From Opisthocomus hoazin (Eukaryota; Chordata; Aves; Opisthocomiformes; Opisthocomidae): a stretch of DNA of 64,000 nt. Shown here one piece after another: positions 28,686 to 43,040 of this stretch. The stretch lies in NCBI RefSeq assembly GCF_030867145.1, contig NC_134421.1, forward strand, positions 29,023,979-29,087,978. The letters are read 5' to 3'. The translations under genes were made by a program, and so were the position numbers. Numbering within the stretch: the first letter of the stretch is position 1; each line of letters begins with the position of its first letter. The notes under the pieces are model-generated. The model was not told the DNA's origin, made no database searches, and worked only from the letters and a program-made list of their open reading frames with translations.

Positions 28686-31600
28686 GGGGGGATTAACCTC
28701 ATTTAAATGCAGCCGACTGAAAGTTCGGCATCCAGTGCAAACTGTTTCTTTATTTTAGGGGTCCATGATGCCTCCCCCATGGCTCCCCTCACCTGCACAC
28801 AGCCCAGGACCCCATTTCAGCCCCCTGAGACCATCAGTCCCTGCTCCAGTGACACTGCAGCAGGGCTGGTCCCCAGCTCCCCACAGCCCTGCCCTGCAGG
28901 AATACTTAAGCTTAAAAATGTATTACCAGGTGGGCTCACTCCCTTTTCAGTAAATATATCTAAATAGGGAAGGGAAACATCCACCGAGCCCTGCAACAAT
29001 GCAGATTAAACCTTTTCCCTTGCATGCTCCAAAGTGTGGAAGAACCATTCTGAAATATCTGCATCTGCCACCTGTTCCCTCCACATCCTGACCTCCATGC
29101 AAAATGACTTTGTTTTCCCAGCGTGTCATTTAAATGAAGGTATTCGCTCCACACATATCTGTAATTCTTGCTCAGCTCTTAGAAACTGCAAGTATTCTGC
29201 ACCTGGCCGATTGCATAATCTGGCCCGATGAAAGAGAAGTATGGTCAATAAGTCCTTAACATAACCCTTTCATCTCTCTTCTTGCCAGCAGCTTGTCTCT
29301 CTGCAGTTTCCTTTTACAGGGTGATCTGGAAGTTCCTTTTGAGTAGCTTACATTTTATCTCTGGGTGGACATGAAATAACTCCACGGACTGTACTGGAGG
29401 GAACATGTTCTTCTGTCATAGGCACAGCTGCCTGGGCAGAGGAGACTATTAACAATAAGGCATCCAGATAAAGTGAGTAGATACCTGCAAAAAAAATTAC
29501 TGCCTCCGAGATATCCTGTCTTGCAGCACAGCTCTTTCGAGAACACATTTGGCTAGTGAAGTATGAAAGGAAAGGACAAACATGCAGATGATCCTTTTCA
29601 ATCAATTTAATTAAAGAGGAAGGCTAGTACCTACTTTTACTTCCTTTCACTTTAATCAAGCAAAAAATATAATGTAATTTGTGTACCACAGGCAGCCAAA
29701 ATAGTAGAAAAAACCTGCTGCACAGTTTTATCAGCCTAATCTTTTTGCTTCTGAATGTGATTTGGCATTTGTGCTCAGAACTCATATGGACAAAATCCTT
29801 AGAAAAATATTCAAAGGGAACAGTGCCAGATTTGGTGGCTGTGTCCTAGTTAAGCTCTCTTTCCTCTTTTAGCTTTGTATTGCAGATGAAAGATACCCAA
29901 ACAAGACTGTCCATCTGTGGAAAGGCTGCTTACAGAGGTGCCCGACTTCTGTGTCAATAGAGAGGAAGCTGTGATTTATTTATTTAATGTAGAAGTATCA
30001 ATCCCTCATCAAATGTACTTGTTGTTCAGCCGATGTGACTGCAGTGGCGACTGCAGAAGAACCATGGCAATCTTGATCTCCTGTTCCCCCCCGCGTCAGG
30101 AAAGGAGCCACGAGCACCCGGTCAGCTACTTCCCACGTCCTCTCAGTCTGCGGCTGAGCATTTCTGCTGAAGGGGCACAAGCTGGAGGGATCGAGGATAT
30201 TTATATTTCTTTAGCTGCTCTGAAGGGACTTCTCTCACTTCCTTACAACTCTCCTTTCATGTGATTTTTGACGGGTGGTCTTTCTGGATCCAGATTGTCA
30301 CTGCTCAGAATGTATCTATTCTAGAGCCTCTTGCCCCCAAAAGAACTCAAAAGAGTTAGTGTTTTACTAACTTTTCTTCAACTGTTTTTAAAAGTTATTG
30401 AATACAGACCGGCCTTCCCATTTAGGTAGATTTGAATCCCAAGTGAAAGTTGATGTGATAGTATATTTGCCTTTGCAGGTGTCTCCAATATGATGACTAG
30501 AGAACTTTAAGGGAGGTAGAGAGAGCACGTGAGAAAATGCGGCTGCCTCAGGTCTTGGTTTACTAAGAGAAAAAGGTGGCTCTGCAGTGGTATTTGGATA
30601 GTTGTCCTGCTACTAGGGCTTGCTCGGGGAAGGAGGACAAAGGAACTGCAAAGGCTTTCCTCCTTTGCCATGCCTCTTGCTCCTGTCTTTTTGATTATCA
30701 TCTTTCACTGGTGATTTCCTTGTGTGTACAACCACCTTTTGATTGTATTTTTTTCTGTGTCTTCTCCCATTTATTTTCTGGGGTTTATTGTGGGTATTGA
30801 TAGCCTTTCGTACCAGAAGGCTGAGGTCCACCAATTGAAAACTGCATATGTGTAGTCTCTTCATAGAAAAAAAACCCCGTGAGGATTCTGGAGAGAGGTG
30901 CATTAGCAGAGTTCTATGGGCAGGTTTATCCGCCTGAAATCGCTCTTGCTTAAGAAGGCAGGACAAGAGCACATTGCAAAATAGTTTGAGTTTGCAAAAT
31001 GTCACAGCCTGCCTGCCCTGGTTTCAGGGTGTTGATGCTTTTCGCTCCTTTCCGTGGGGGTTTAGGTTCCCTTCTATCACTGTGTTTGTGTTTGAGTGGC
31101 TCTTCCAGTTTTTCTCAGAACTGTTGGCTTGCTGCACAGTTCACCCCTCGCAGAAGGACCTTGCCTCCCATGGGGCTTTATCCTGTCCTAGGAGATGATT
31201 AGCACATTGTGGGATCGGGACCTCTTTGCAGAGTGGTCTGGGAAATGTTTAGCCTGAAGGCATATCTTGTCAAGCTCAATATTTTCTCACATTTATAAAA
31301 TTGCCTATAAAATGTCTACACTCATGTTCATCTAATGTTAGAGAACAATTATAAAGCGTTCCTTAGGTTCAGTGTTAAGAATGAAGTATTCAAATCCTTT
31401 TGAAGTTAACCTTTCCCCTTCTTGACCTTATACACAAACTTTAAATGTTTTCTTATTCGCTGCAGTATTATTGAAAACCTTATGTGTTCAAACCACACTT
31501 GTTCACCGCTCTAGCACAAAGATTTTATTTTTTAAGTCAAACTGTAACTTTATAAAAGAGGCTACTGATGAGCAAGTTCTTGGAAGTCAGCAAAGAAGAT

Positions 31601-34600
31601 GAAATTGCCTTTGAAAAATTCTGCAGTGCTTTTGTAATAAGAACTCCAAACAATCTGTCTGGATTTGCAGGCCACTGGATGTCACTTTTGCTTTACACTT
31701 ATACAACAAAACATTGATTTTTAAGGTCTTTTGCTTTTTACATATAGATATATTTCTGATGCAGTGCTTATGATAGTAGAGGATGGCACTTGGTGTCTTC
31801 TATGTCTTGATTTCCAGACAAACCTCTCTGAGGATTACCCATTCCTCTGTGTTGTATCATGGTAATGGAGGACAATAGCGGTAAAACAGCTTGTATGAAA
31901 AATACCCAAGAGCAGGAAAGGCTCTGTGAGAGATCTTAATCCAGGTTCCTTCCTATGGGCTATTTGGTGGAGCGTGGTATGTACACGGCCTCTTCGATCA
32001 CATTGGAGGTGACTGTAGGCCCCCACTCAGGATCAAGTAGGAGGCCGGGCAGAAAAACAGCCTGAAATATTGTTTTAAGGACCCCAGTGATGCAAGGCGA
32101 TGGCTTGTTCTGTTACATTTGAATTATATTAATAAAAGTTGGTCTTAGGAGAAAGCCTGGAAGACTCTGTCGATGGTGAATTTGTCAGTGGCTGAGAAAG
32201 AAGAACCCTAGCAAGTAATTATGACCTTAAATTCATTGTATCATGAAGTTCCTTGCATGTATATTCATTTTTGTTGACAAGACTCTTGCCTGTATTTCCC
32301 AGGAAGAACTTGAATGTTAAATTTTAGTAGTTGGCTACTGAGTTGGAAACAGCCTGGGACAAGGAACCGACTGAAGCATAAGAGAATTTTTTTTTTTTTA
32401 ACTGACATGAATTATAAAGGCTTGATGCACAGAAAAGCTAAAGACACAAAGACCTATTGTGTTGGAAAACAGCAAATCTCGTGAGAGCACAGTGGGAAAT
32501 ACACTTCTGGAGATGGATTAATGTGGAAAATTCACTTCACCTGACCCACAAGAGAAGTGCATCTCACTGAGCACGCCACCAGCTGGTTCACAGAGCGAGC
32601 CAGTGGGATCTGGACAGACAGCAGTGTGGCCAGACCACGGGGCTGTAGTCACGTACCCTTGTCCACGTACAAGTTGGTTGGAACAGGCTCAAACTTGTGG
32701 GCCAGCAGCACGCAGGCACTGGTGATGCAAAGCCATGTGCACCTGGGTGCTACCACAGATACTGCTGCTAAAACTCCAGCTAACACTGGAGCGACAACTG
32801 ATCACCCTCAGCCTGGGTCATCCCTCGGGTTTGTCATGTGGTTACTTTTCTGTGTATTTAAGTGCTGCGCGTACAAAGAGGTGTGTTTGTTAGTGAAGGA
32901 AGATGTTACCTCGTAGCAAAAGGAAGGGCTGATTACCCTGCTCTCGCTGCTTTGTCCCCTCTGCATCAGGTTGGACCCGCAAGCAGGACCAGGCTGCACC
33001 CTGGTATCAGCGCTGTGCAGCACCTCGAAACCAGGGTAGAGCAGGCGAGCTCGGCTGGACGTACACCGGGCATAAGGGGCAAACCTCGAGTTTCACATCA
33101 AGCTCCTGGACCAGGCCAGGACTTTCTGATCTATTGCAATGACCATTGCAGAGAGTGGAGGCAACTCACACATGAAAATACATACAAAGTTAATTTTAAA
33201 ACTAGATTTATATACTTACCAGCTATTAAGAAAAATAAAGGAGCTTTTTAATCCTATGTGTTTCATTTCATGTAAAATTTTATTTCATTTAAAAACTGAA
33301 GTTATTCAAGATAACATATTTGAATATGTATGACTAACATCTCCCTTTTTTTAATAGTAACATGATTTGATTTGGTAAATCCAGTAGTAATGTGGTATGG
33401 CAATTGACATTCCAAAAGTATAATTAAGTAATGAATTAGTCATGGTATCAAAAGAAGTCTGTTCCTAAAAATACATTTTCATGTACGTCTAGCAAATTTA
33501 ACAGAAAAAAATCGTAAAATATGGTATTTTCATAATGATCAGCATTTGCAAAAATGCCATGCTTGAAAACTACATGAGGTTTCCTATACATTCTAGTACT
33601 TCTGTAGGCCCCAGTTGCCATAGGAACAGCTTTGAGGTGCTAAGTATTTTTCTAGCATCAGTACTTTACAAACTATTTCTTCCTGCAAACATCATTCTCG
33701 GCAGCAGCCAAGGAGGGTATGTAGCACGCAATGAAAATCAGTAGGACTATAGAGAAGGAACACAGTATATTCAAACACTTACTCATAAGGTGGACAGAGC
33801 CACCAAGGAAAGCAAATTTTTTTAAGTGCAATGAAATCGTACCACAATTGAACCATTGCTTCAGTTTTAATACAAAATGCTAAAATATGACATACCTGAT
33901 AATGTTTTTTAAGTTATATACAGTATTTGACATAAAATTAGATTGGAAGTAGTTGTGCATTAAATGCAACACAGGACTGCATATTCAGGAATTCTTTTCA
34001 AGATCAGTAAACGAGAAAAGGAAATAAGTGATCCCATTTTTAGCCTTCTTCAGTTTCTATGGCTACTGAAACCCAAGCTTAGAAACTGAATGATGCATAT
34101 GTTTAACATGGCAAATGAATAAATGTGTAAATAACAGTTTACTTCTGAACATTATTCTAGCTTTCTGTACTGGAAGTTCCTTAACATGAGCTAAAGATAA
34201 GGTAGAGAGTAATTACTTGTTCATTGCTTGTCGGAGAGTGGACTGCAAGGAGAGACATACAGCACCAGGAAAAGCTAACAGGCATGAAAATATTGGTTTC
34301 TATTTAAGCTGAACCTTCCACGGCACAATAATTTGTTTACGATCAGCTGCGGAGGCTCAATCCAGTCACCCAAATGTAGGCATCTTGTGTAACTTCATAT
34401 GAACCAGAGGTCATCCGCCCTCGTCTATACCTGCTGCTTGATGAGGGTGTAGGTCTCCCACAGATCTTTGTATCAACTCAGATGGGTGGCTTAGATACCC
34501 CAGAGCTTCTCACATAGCATCAGGCACCCAAGTTAGGCAACTGAATTGCTTTCTCAGTGACTGAAATAGCCTTCAGGCTACTAGAACGACAGCTAAACAA

Positions 34601-37600
34601 CTTCTTGGGTTATGCTCAGGCAGCAGGTAAGAAACTAAAGTAATTATGCTGGGGCATGTTCATTGTGTCAAGGAATTAACAGGCAATAAATGGAAAAGTT
34701 CATCTGGGAAGGGAACACAGAAATATTTTGGGAAGTGAGGCGCTGAACACAAAAAAAGAGACACGGGTTTTGTGTTCTGATAAGATCACGACAACTGATG
34801 GAACCTGCTTGCCTCTTGATGTATCAGATCATACTGGTACAACTGACACGCAGCGGAATGATTGTCTGGCACAGAATACTGGAAATGATTCAGTGTTTAA
34901 GTACTGTAGCAGGCAAAGCTCCTTTTTCCTCACAGGCCTTACACCTTGGCTCTCTGAGTATTCCTCCTGTAAACATGGGCTTTGTTTGTTACAGCGCTGA
35001 GACTTTGTTAAACATGTGCATTTTTTAGTTCATAGGAACACACACAGTTTCTTCGCTGACCAAAAAACCCACCCCAATATAGAAGTAATCTCTTGTTAAA
35101 ATCAAGGTGATTTGATCTCCTCTGGCTTGGCCCTGCTCTTTGCTGCCGCTGCTCTTCTCCCTGCAAGGCCACCACCCAGTGTTTTCTTCACAGAGGTCTC
35201 CCCTTCCTCAGCTCCATCCTCCGGGTCCCACCTGCTTTGCCTGGAAGGGCCTCACCTCTGCTGGCCTGGTGCCTTCGCTGGCCCTGAAGCAGCAACCGCG
35301 CCGGCGTCACAGCCACAGCCGTGCGCTGCTCCCAGTTACAGTCAGCTTTCTCCCCGACAGCAAGTTTCCATTCCGAGTAATCGCAAAGTTTCTCTTTTGG
35401 ATCACACCTATAAGTAGAAATGATGAACTTGCAACAATTTATGCCTTAGGAAAAGTCTCTCGCATCTAGCAGTCCTTTGGATCCCCTCTCTTTGTGATTT
35501 TCATCTTCCTGAAAACTTGGTATAAATCCAGCAGCTCATTTATGTGAGGATTCAATTAAGGTGCTGTAAATGGCACCGTTTCCTTTTTTCCAGGTGGGAA
35601 ATGGATAGGACTTTATGTCAAAATGAATTAATTCAATTAAGACATTGTGCGAACACCAAAATCACCTTCATCATGCATCAGTGTAAGAAATAAATGAAGA
35701 GCAATAGGCAGTGTAGTGCCTTGCCAAGTGACGGTATTCTGAGAGTCTGAAATGTGACAGGGTCCAAACACAGCGCATCGCATTTGTTCAGTTTGCCAGA
35801 TGGATATTTCCCTTCATTTTCTTTTTGAATCAGTTTGATTCTCTTCTTCTTTTGAAGCCATGTAAAGTTGCCTCAGGTTCTACCGTCTGAATTCTTTTGG
35901 TTTGTTTCCTTTTGTTTTGTTTTGTTATACATGGAGTATGTGAGGATGGATGCTAAATTTTATCAAGACAGGAAGAAAGCATACCTGCATTGGAGGCTTT
36001 ACTGTAAAGTGTGAGGTCACTGGAGAGTTTTCGTTTTTAAACAAGTGATACTTTATTGGAATCGTTCATGGAGGTATCCAGCTGCATGAGCATGTAGCCC
36101 ACACTGTCTTGTGAGCTGTCCTGTGAGCTTTTGGCTGTTATAATGTGATCAGTTTTATTGCTGTAGATGGGAGAGACTTCTTGGACACTTGGATTCATGT
36201 TGCTTTCCTCCAGAATATTCCAGAATGCTAATTAACAGGGATAGCAGTAGCAAGCAAATCTGATGCAGGAAAAGGCAGTAGATGTAAAGCAACACAAACA
36301 TTTTGTCCAGTTGGTTTTGTCTGGGACACTGGTTTTGTCATGCACACTGTACAGTGGGACATGTACACAGCTTGGCAGAGGTTTTATACCTGAAATTAAA
36401 GTAATCCCCAGCTACAAAGAAGAGTCCCAAACAAATCTCTTAAAAGCTCTCTTTTCACTTCTTTGCATCAACAGAAATTTACAGGAGTGCATCTAAGACA
36501 GCCATTGTATTAACATTTTTGCCAGTATTTACTGTGAGAATTAACTAATCTATTGCGTGGTGTGAACTACAGTGTTCTGCTTTTTAAACTTTTTTATTAT
36601 TATTTTCCACGAGGATAGTTACGCTGGCCTCCAAAAAAGGATTGGGCAATTTTCCCTGTTTAAAGGGAATGACGAAAGGCTGGAAGTATTTGAAGCCCAA
36701 GGAGCTTCTGAAAAGATTTATAGAAGTTACTGCTATAACTGTCCAGCCCTGGAGAGCTGCCACTTGGAAGGGCCCTGCGAAGACTTTGAACTTAATATGT
36801 TAGCATCACGTCTTTAAAATGTAATCTGCAGCGCTTCAGCTGTCTCCCTGAAACCATAACACCAGTGCGCTGGTAAACCGGGGCAGTTCTGCATGAGCCC
36901 GGGCTCCCAGAGGAGTCGGTTACAAAGATATTCCCCGAGAACAGCAAAAGCCTGCTATGCTGTAAGCATCTTCGGTCGCTCCCTCGCTGTGCGCTATTGG
37001 CATGAGGCGGTCAGAGAGCAAGGGCTTTGTGGGTTCCTTAATGCTCCAATAATCCTGGCTGCTAAAATAGCCCTTTTGAGACTGCTGGCATCTACGCTAG
37101 CCTTTAAACTCTCCACTATGCACCAGCCCCAACAGGGTTCCGCAACCAGGAGAAAATAAAGTTGGCTCAAAGTCAGTTTCGCGCAGCCTTGGGTGCTGCA
37201 CTGAGCACTCTTTTCACCACCCCGGTGATCTGAGCTTGCTTTTGTGTTGAAAAGTTTATGCAGAAGTAGCAAGACTGTATTTTTATGTAGTGAGCTTGCA
37301 TTTCTTTTCTTCTGCTCCAACTGAAAGCCTAATGGTTCACGGGATAGCACCTGTGAAATGTTGTGTATTATTGTGTAGTACACCTAGGCTGTGGCATTAT
37401 TGATGCAAGCTCCAAATTCAAGATGCTGTTGTGGGGTATAAAGAGCACTACCGATCAGCTGTCACCGAAGCAACACATTGCTTTTTAAGACAGAAATCCT
37501 TGGCCAACGTATTGCTCTCTTTTGTCAGGAAAAACGCCTGCGTGTGGTGCCATCCACAGAACCTTCTCCACAATTATGTGTAACTTGATGCATAACCTTC

Positions 37601-37950
37601 TAGCACAACTAAAAGGGCTTCTAAGACAACCAGCCTTTGACATTGGCAGCTTAAGCCATCTGCTGTAGACTGATGCGTGGTCTAAAATAAATCATAGCTA
37701 TGTCACAAGCTAAATATCTGGAGTCTGTTTCTCTCTTAGTAAAAACAAAGTCTATTCTAGATGCGAGTTGCTGAATTTTTAGCACTAAGTGAAAGCTCTA
37801 ACCAGGCTTAATTTAACTGCCTCTGGGTACTGACCAAGTCATTTTACATTAGGATAGAAATGAATGCTTTACATACTTGTAAGTTGGGATTTCTCTCATT
37901 TGATTTTTAACACAGTATTTAAGATCTGCTCCAAGAAGTGCTCATTGAGT

Positions 37951-38013
37951 GAAATCCTGGTCCCAATTAATGTAATGGCAAACGTCCCACTGACATTTGT
38001 GGGGCTGAGATTT
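37951..38013. repeat. Fossil palindromic amniote repeat (gaaatcctggtccca type)
   Basis: The left arm gaaatcctggtcccaatt and the right arm ending ggggctgagattt are imperfect inverted repeats around a 'taatggcaaacgtcccactgac' type centre. The layout matches the old self-complementary repeat in reptile and bird genomes whose arms read like 'cctggccccattgaagtcaatgg'. It is diverged and has no coding capacity. Confidence 0.5.
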
Positions 38014-41000
38014 AACTCATATCCTGAAAGCTGAGAATACCTCTCGAATTCATTGGGCAGAAACCCGAGATCGAGCAGGAAGGGCATATATTAAATAGAT
38101 AATAAGTTTATTTCTAGCCTGTATGCCAACAAGCAAGTAATAACATGTTTATATCATTTGCAATGACACAAGGAAAGCTTACTCCCTACAAATAATACAA
38201 AATGCAGCAAATATTTGTCCCACCCCATTTTTTCTGTATTCAGAAAGGCAGCCTATATTCTGAAGTATTTAATTTACTTCCTGAACCAAGATAATAGTCA
38301 CTGCTTTTAAGAAAAAGAAATCCCTAGATTATATCTTTAGGTAATGCCATTCATATTTAATGTGCAGAATTTTAAAACGCACAAAATTGAGCAGGAGTTT
38401 TGGGTTTGTTTATTGTATATCTACACACTACTTAAAAAGATTCATCTGCATTTATGAATGCTTTACAGATTACTCTTTGAGTGCAAATTATAGAATAATT
38501 GATCTGTTGCCAACTAATTGTTAAAGGAAACACAGAACAAGAAGATTTCTGAACAGTTTTGAAATCCACTATAGAGATCTTGGGAGACACTTCATTATGT
38601 TTTTGAATATTACATGTGCCTTTCTCATGGCACGGTCTGTCAAAGCAGCAAGGAGGCAAATCATTTCGAGAGTTATTCCCGGCACAATAAGCAGCACAGA
38701 AGTCGATAGCCAGCCACCTACCAGCACTCAGGGACGAAATCACCTGCGGTGAAGTCGGAGGGAAGAGCACACGCTGCAGGGAGGCAGAGCCTGGAGGCAG
38801 CGCAGCTGGGCAAGGCGTGTGCGGCCGGTTTGCCAGCTCGGTGTCCCGGTGAATGAGGCTGTTAACGCAGAGACAGCTCAATTTTAGAAGCAGGGAGTCC
38901 TCTCATGCTGCTGTGTGGCAGGCAGTACATGAAGCAGGGCAGTCGGAGGAATGTTTCCAGTGTCCATTAGTTTCTTTACCAGATGAGCTTGGCAAGAGGA
39001 GCTCATGGACACAGAAAGCAGAGGGGCTGCCTGCTTATTCAGAAAGATATGCGCTCTGAAGCTAGGAAAAGTTAAGTTCTTCAGAGGCATTTCCATCCAG
39101 AAAAGGGGATCCAAGGAAGGGTTAGGCCTGCCTACCTTTGGAGTGAGACATTGTCTCGTCTCACGTTAACATTTTTCTCCCAGAGTGCTCTGTTCCTATG
39201 AATAAGTCATATTTTACTCGGGAGAAGCCCTTCTCAGTCCTACCTTCACTTACCTTCTTGGGCCTGGCTGCCAAAGGGCAGTCTCTGGCAGATGTCAGAT
39301 CCGGTCGGACCTGCTGCGGAGCGGTGGCCAAGCACCAGAGGAACTGAGGCTGTGGGTGGGAGTAAAGAAAAAAGCTCCAGATAGGTGACCTGTACCAGAA
39401 GAACTAACCATTCTGTAATATGCACTTGTTCTCAGCTCACAACCATAGTAAACAGGACAGCGAGAGTTCAGAGAGTCCTGGTCTCTTTCCAAGGGAAGGA
39501 GCTTTTCAAGTAGTACACCACTTCCTTGTTTAATCTTATTATTAAAATCGTTCATTGAAAATTGAATTATATCAAAGCTTACTCCAACCTCCACCCTTGA
39601 ATGAAAATGGAAAATTAAGTTTTATTGCTGTTTAAGCATCGTGAATGAAATGGCTACCAAAGGTGTTCAAAGATCCGTGGTCAAAGAGGACATTTAAAGA
39701 GCGAGTCCTAGTAGGTGCTTTAATTAACATACATGTCTTGACCCACCGAAGTTAATAGTAAGATTGCCATTTGCATGAGTGAAAAAGACATCGCTCAATT
39801 TGCCATGCAATTTCCTGGTCTAGGGTTGGACCGAGAACTGGTCTAGGGCTTTTCAATCTGGTTACCTTCACAGATTTGCATTCAGTAGGTCTTGTCCCAT
39901 TGGAGCAACAGATTAAGATTTACCAGGGACAAAACAGTTTAGGAAGCTTCCCAGTCTCCCACACCACCACTCCCCACCTGCCCCTCCTTGCCTTCCCCTC
40001 TCTCTCAGCACCGAGTTTCATAGCACCCACTCCCACACCACTTCCCTGCAAAGCCCTGTCCACATGAATCTGGCATGTATTCAGCCGTGAACAGAAAGGC
40101 AGGCCACTGGTTATTGGTTATCACTGGGCAAATTATTTTGTTTGAAATTATTTGTTTTCAGGAAAAAAAAGCACCCCCTGTAGCTACAAGAATTAGTCTC
40201 TGCACTTGCTTGTCTTTGCTAAGGCTGGAAGCTGAAAAATGTCATCTTTCTGCTTTCGGAGACTCCCACAGCATATGTGTGTGCTTTTGTGTTCACTTCC
40301 AAAAGATCGCACAATTTTCTCTCCACCTCATCATTACACAGTGACTTCTAATCATTCTGCCTTCCTCTGAGCTCACAAACGTGGTGAATCAGTGATTTAA
40401 TTTCAAGATGGAGCCTCCCGTTTCTGAAAGGACTGCATAGAAAACAACTCATATTGTGTTGCTTTTTTGTTAACTTCCCAATAACTACCTCTTAAGGAAG
40501 ATCTTATGTTCCTTATGATTTAGTGACAAGCACAACGATGTATTACTATCTTTAGAAAATTACGTCTCAGCTACACGTTGCTTTAATGACACACATGTAA
40601 TTGCTCTCAGTCAGGATCATCAACCACTACAGTCTCAGAACTATTTCAATACCAATTCATTTGTTACTCACATGAAAGCGAAGAAGCAAAGTACATAATC
40701 TGGGTTTCAGGGATAGGGTGAATATGAGTATAGCCCTCGAGGTTGAGCAAGAAAACCCCAAGTGTGATTCTGTTTGGGCCACACACACAGGGGGCCTCAA
40801 TTTTCTAACATGGCACTGGAAAGCAGTCCTGGCTGAGCTTGAAATTGTGGCCTAAGCCATAAAAGACAGAAAGAGCTTCTTAAATATCCTTTACAATATT
40901 TAATCAACTCAAATCAATTAAATAGCATCATAGGGGGAAAATCACCTTCATATATGAGTTTCTTCAGCTTGCATTACAGTAATCTTTGTGATTTCATGTG

Positions 41001-43017
41001 AATAACTGCTGTGATTGATAGAAAAAAATGTGCCAGACTGAATTTATAAAACATACAGAAGATAAAACCTTTATGTTAGCTTTTAAGTAAAAAAGTGTGA
41101 TTCCAGCAGTACTGTTGATATTGACAGAGTCAAGGTTATAAACAACAAAGGATAGAATGAGTAAAATAGGTTTATGGCGTGAATCACGCCGCTGAGTTAA
41201 CACTAAGAGGAAGCAGAGATGATATATTTATCATCGTAATGTGCACTTCGTGACTCATCCAAATGCAGAAAACCAAAGTATGTGAATGATTAGGCAATGA
41301 AAATAGGTGTTGAGGAGGGAGGGACAATGGAAAATATTATTAAGCTTATAAAAACAACTTGACCTATTCATTAATTTGAAGATAATCTGTTGCTTTTCCA
41401 ATTATCCTAAAAATAAACAGATTTTTTTTCTGTATGAAAGACAATTCCAACAATTTGGATGACAGTCAAATATGTTTGAATGACAAGCTGCATAAAATGA
41501 TTTAAGGCTTTATTTGACACATACTTTTCACGTGAATCAGCGTGCTTATTTTTCTTATGATTCCTCACCTCCATGCTTTTAGGGCCATAAATCCAATCCT
41601 GAGTGTTCAGAAACTGGATGAAGAGTGGCAGCTGTAATATCTAAAGCATCAAGCCAAACCTGTAGTGTAAAAGTTTTTTCTACCAGATCATTTTGGGGAT
41701 TGCAGTCTCTGTTGACTTGGATTTTGTTGAAACTGTGTTTTATGTGCAACATAGAAACCGTCAACTTAAAAAGGCCAATTGCATGAAAAACATGCAAGAG
41801 TAGACAGTTTTTTGGTACTGTCAGCTCTATAAATTGGGGCTTTTTCCTGTTTAGAGCTGGAATTGTGGTTTTCACCGTCCCCCTATTTCAAATTCCCTTT
41901 AGCTTCCTCCAGTCTATATAGGGTAGGACAATTAAAGATCTGTCTGACCAAATGTAAGTATCTCAAATGGGGCTATCAGCCGTTGAGGTAGTTATCTGGG
42001 CTACCTTTACAGTCAGTGGAAACAAAGAGGGTCTTCTAAGATTCCAGTAGTTTCATCCAAAGGTAGGAATCTAAAATGCATGAGGTGAGTCATGTCTCCA
42101 AGCACCTATTTCTTTCCACTGTAAATCAGGAGGACGGGAGGCTGGCTCAGGGGTTCGTGTCTGAAGTCAGGAGGGATGAGTTCCACCCTGAAATTCTGAT
42201 CTGAGACAGAGTAACTGGGGAAAAGGTACAGAGGGAAGACACAGTAAACACATCTCGTGGTCACAGGGCACGACTACCCTATATGTGTGGATTTGACACG
42301 GGCTGATAGTTTCCTGAGCTGTCTTGTCACCCCACTGGCTTCAATGGATGTGCACAGGCGTAGCTGAGGGAATCACATTGCTAAGTGTGGTTAAAGCAAA
42401 GTTGCATGAATCCGTGCAGATAAGATCAGAGCTTCCCTGAACCAAAGGTGCAACTCTCTTGCTTTTAATGTTTCTCTCTTGCACATCTGTACTTACTTAC
42501 AGAGCCTGAAAATGGTAAAACTGAAGGTCCCAAGCTTATGGCCAGTGCTGTAAGAAATCTTTCTGATTTGTTCATCACCAAGAGGAACCAGAAATCACTC
42601 CAAAATACAGAAATCTGATTTTGAGAGATCTCTAAAGCAATAACACCAAGATGCATGCCTTGGAAATGTTTCTACTGCTAGCTTGGAGATCTTGCCATAA
42701 GGTTTCAGAACGGATTTTCAGGATACATCTCTTTCTTGCATTTAGCAATGACAGACAAGAGGCTGAACTGAATGAAAATGCAGTGACTTTGCTTTTTCAA
42801 AAAAGGTTTGGTGTGGTTCATTGGCATGGAAATAAATGTCTACTCTGTGCATCAGCATGCATATTGATGTACGTAAGCAATAATCAACAACGCATTAAAG
42901 CATAGCTTCCATCTCCTTTGTAAATGATGAGCTTTATGTATACTTACATTGTCTTAAGTTGACATGCTTAGAAATCTCCAGCATGCTGGTGAATTCAACA
43001 GACCACAAATGCTTTTA

Positions 43018-43040
43018 TAATCCAGATATAATCTGGATTA
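43018..43040. repeat. Perfect 10-bp hairpin with a 3-base loop
   Basis: The arms taatccagat and atctggatta are exact reverse complements separated by ata. No terminator-like T run or miRNA-sized stem extends beyond it. It could be a chance palindrome, a protein binding site or a relic of a larger inverted repeat. Confidence 0.8.

Noticed and set aside
38432-38881. 149-codon open frame on the minus strand
   Set aside because: No recognisable domain, and the composition changes halfway with the underlying DNA. The length is within what chance gives over 64 kb in six frames.
42490-42612. Exon-like minus-strand interval bounded by a TTGCTTTAG acceptor and a GTAAGTAAG donor
   Set aside because: The splice sites look good and the frame is open, but the peptide matches nothing I know and no partner exon is visible. 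One such coincidence is expected in 64 kb.
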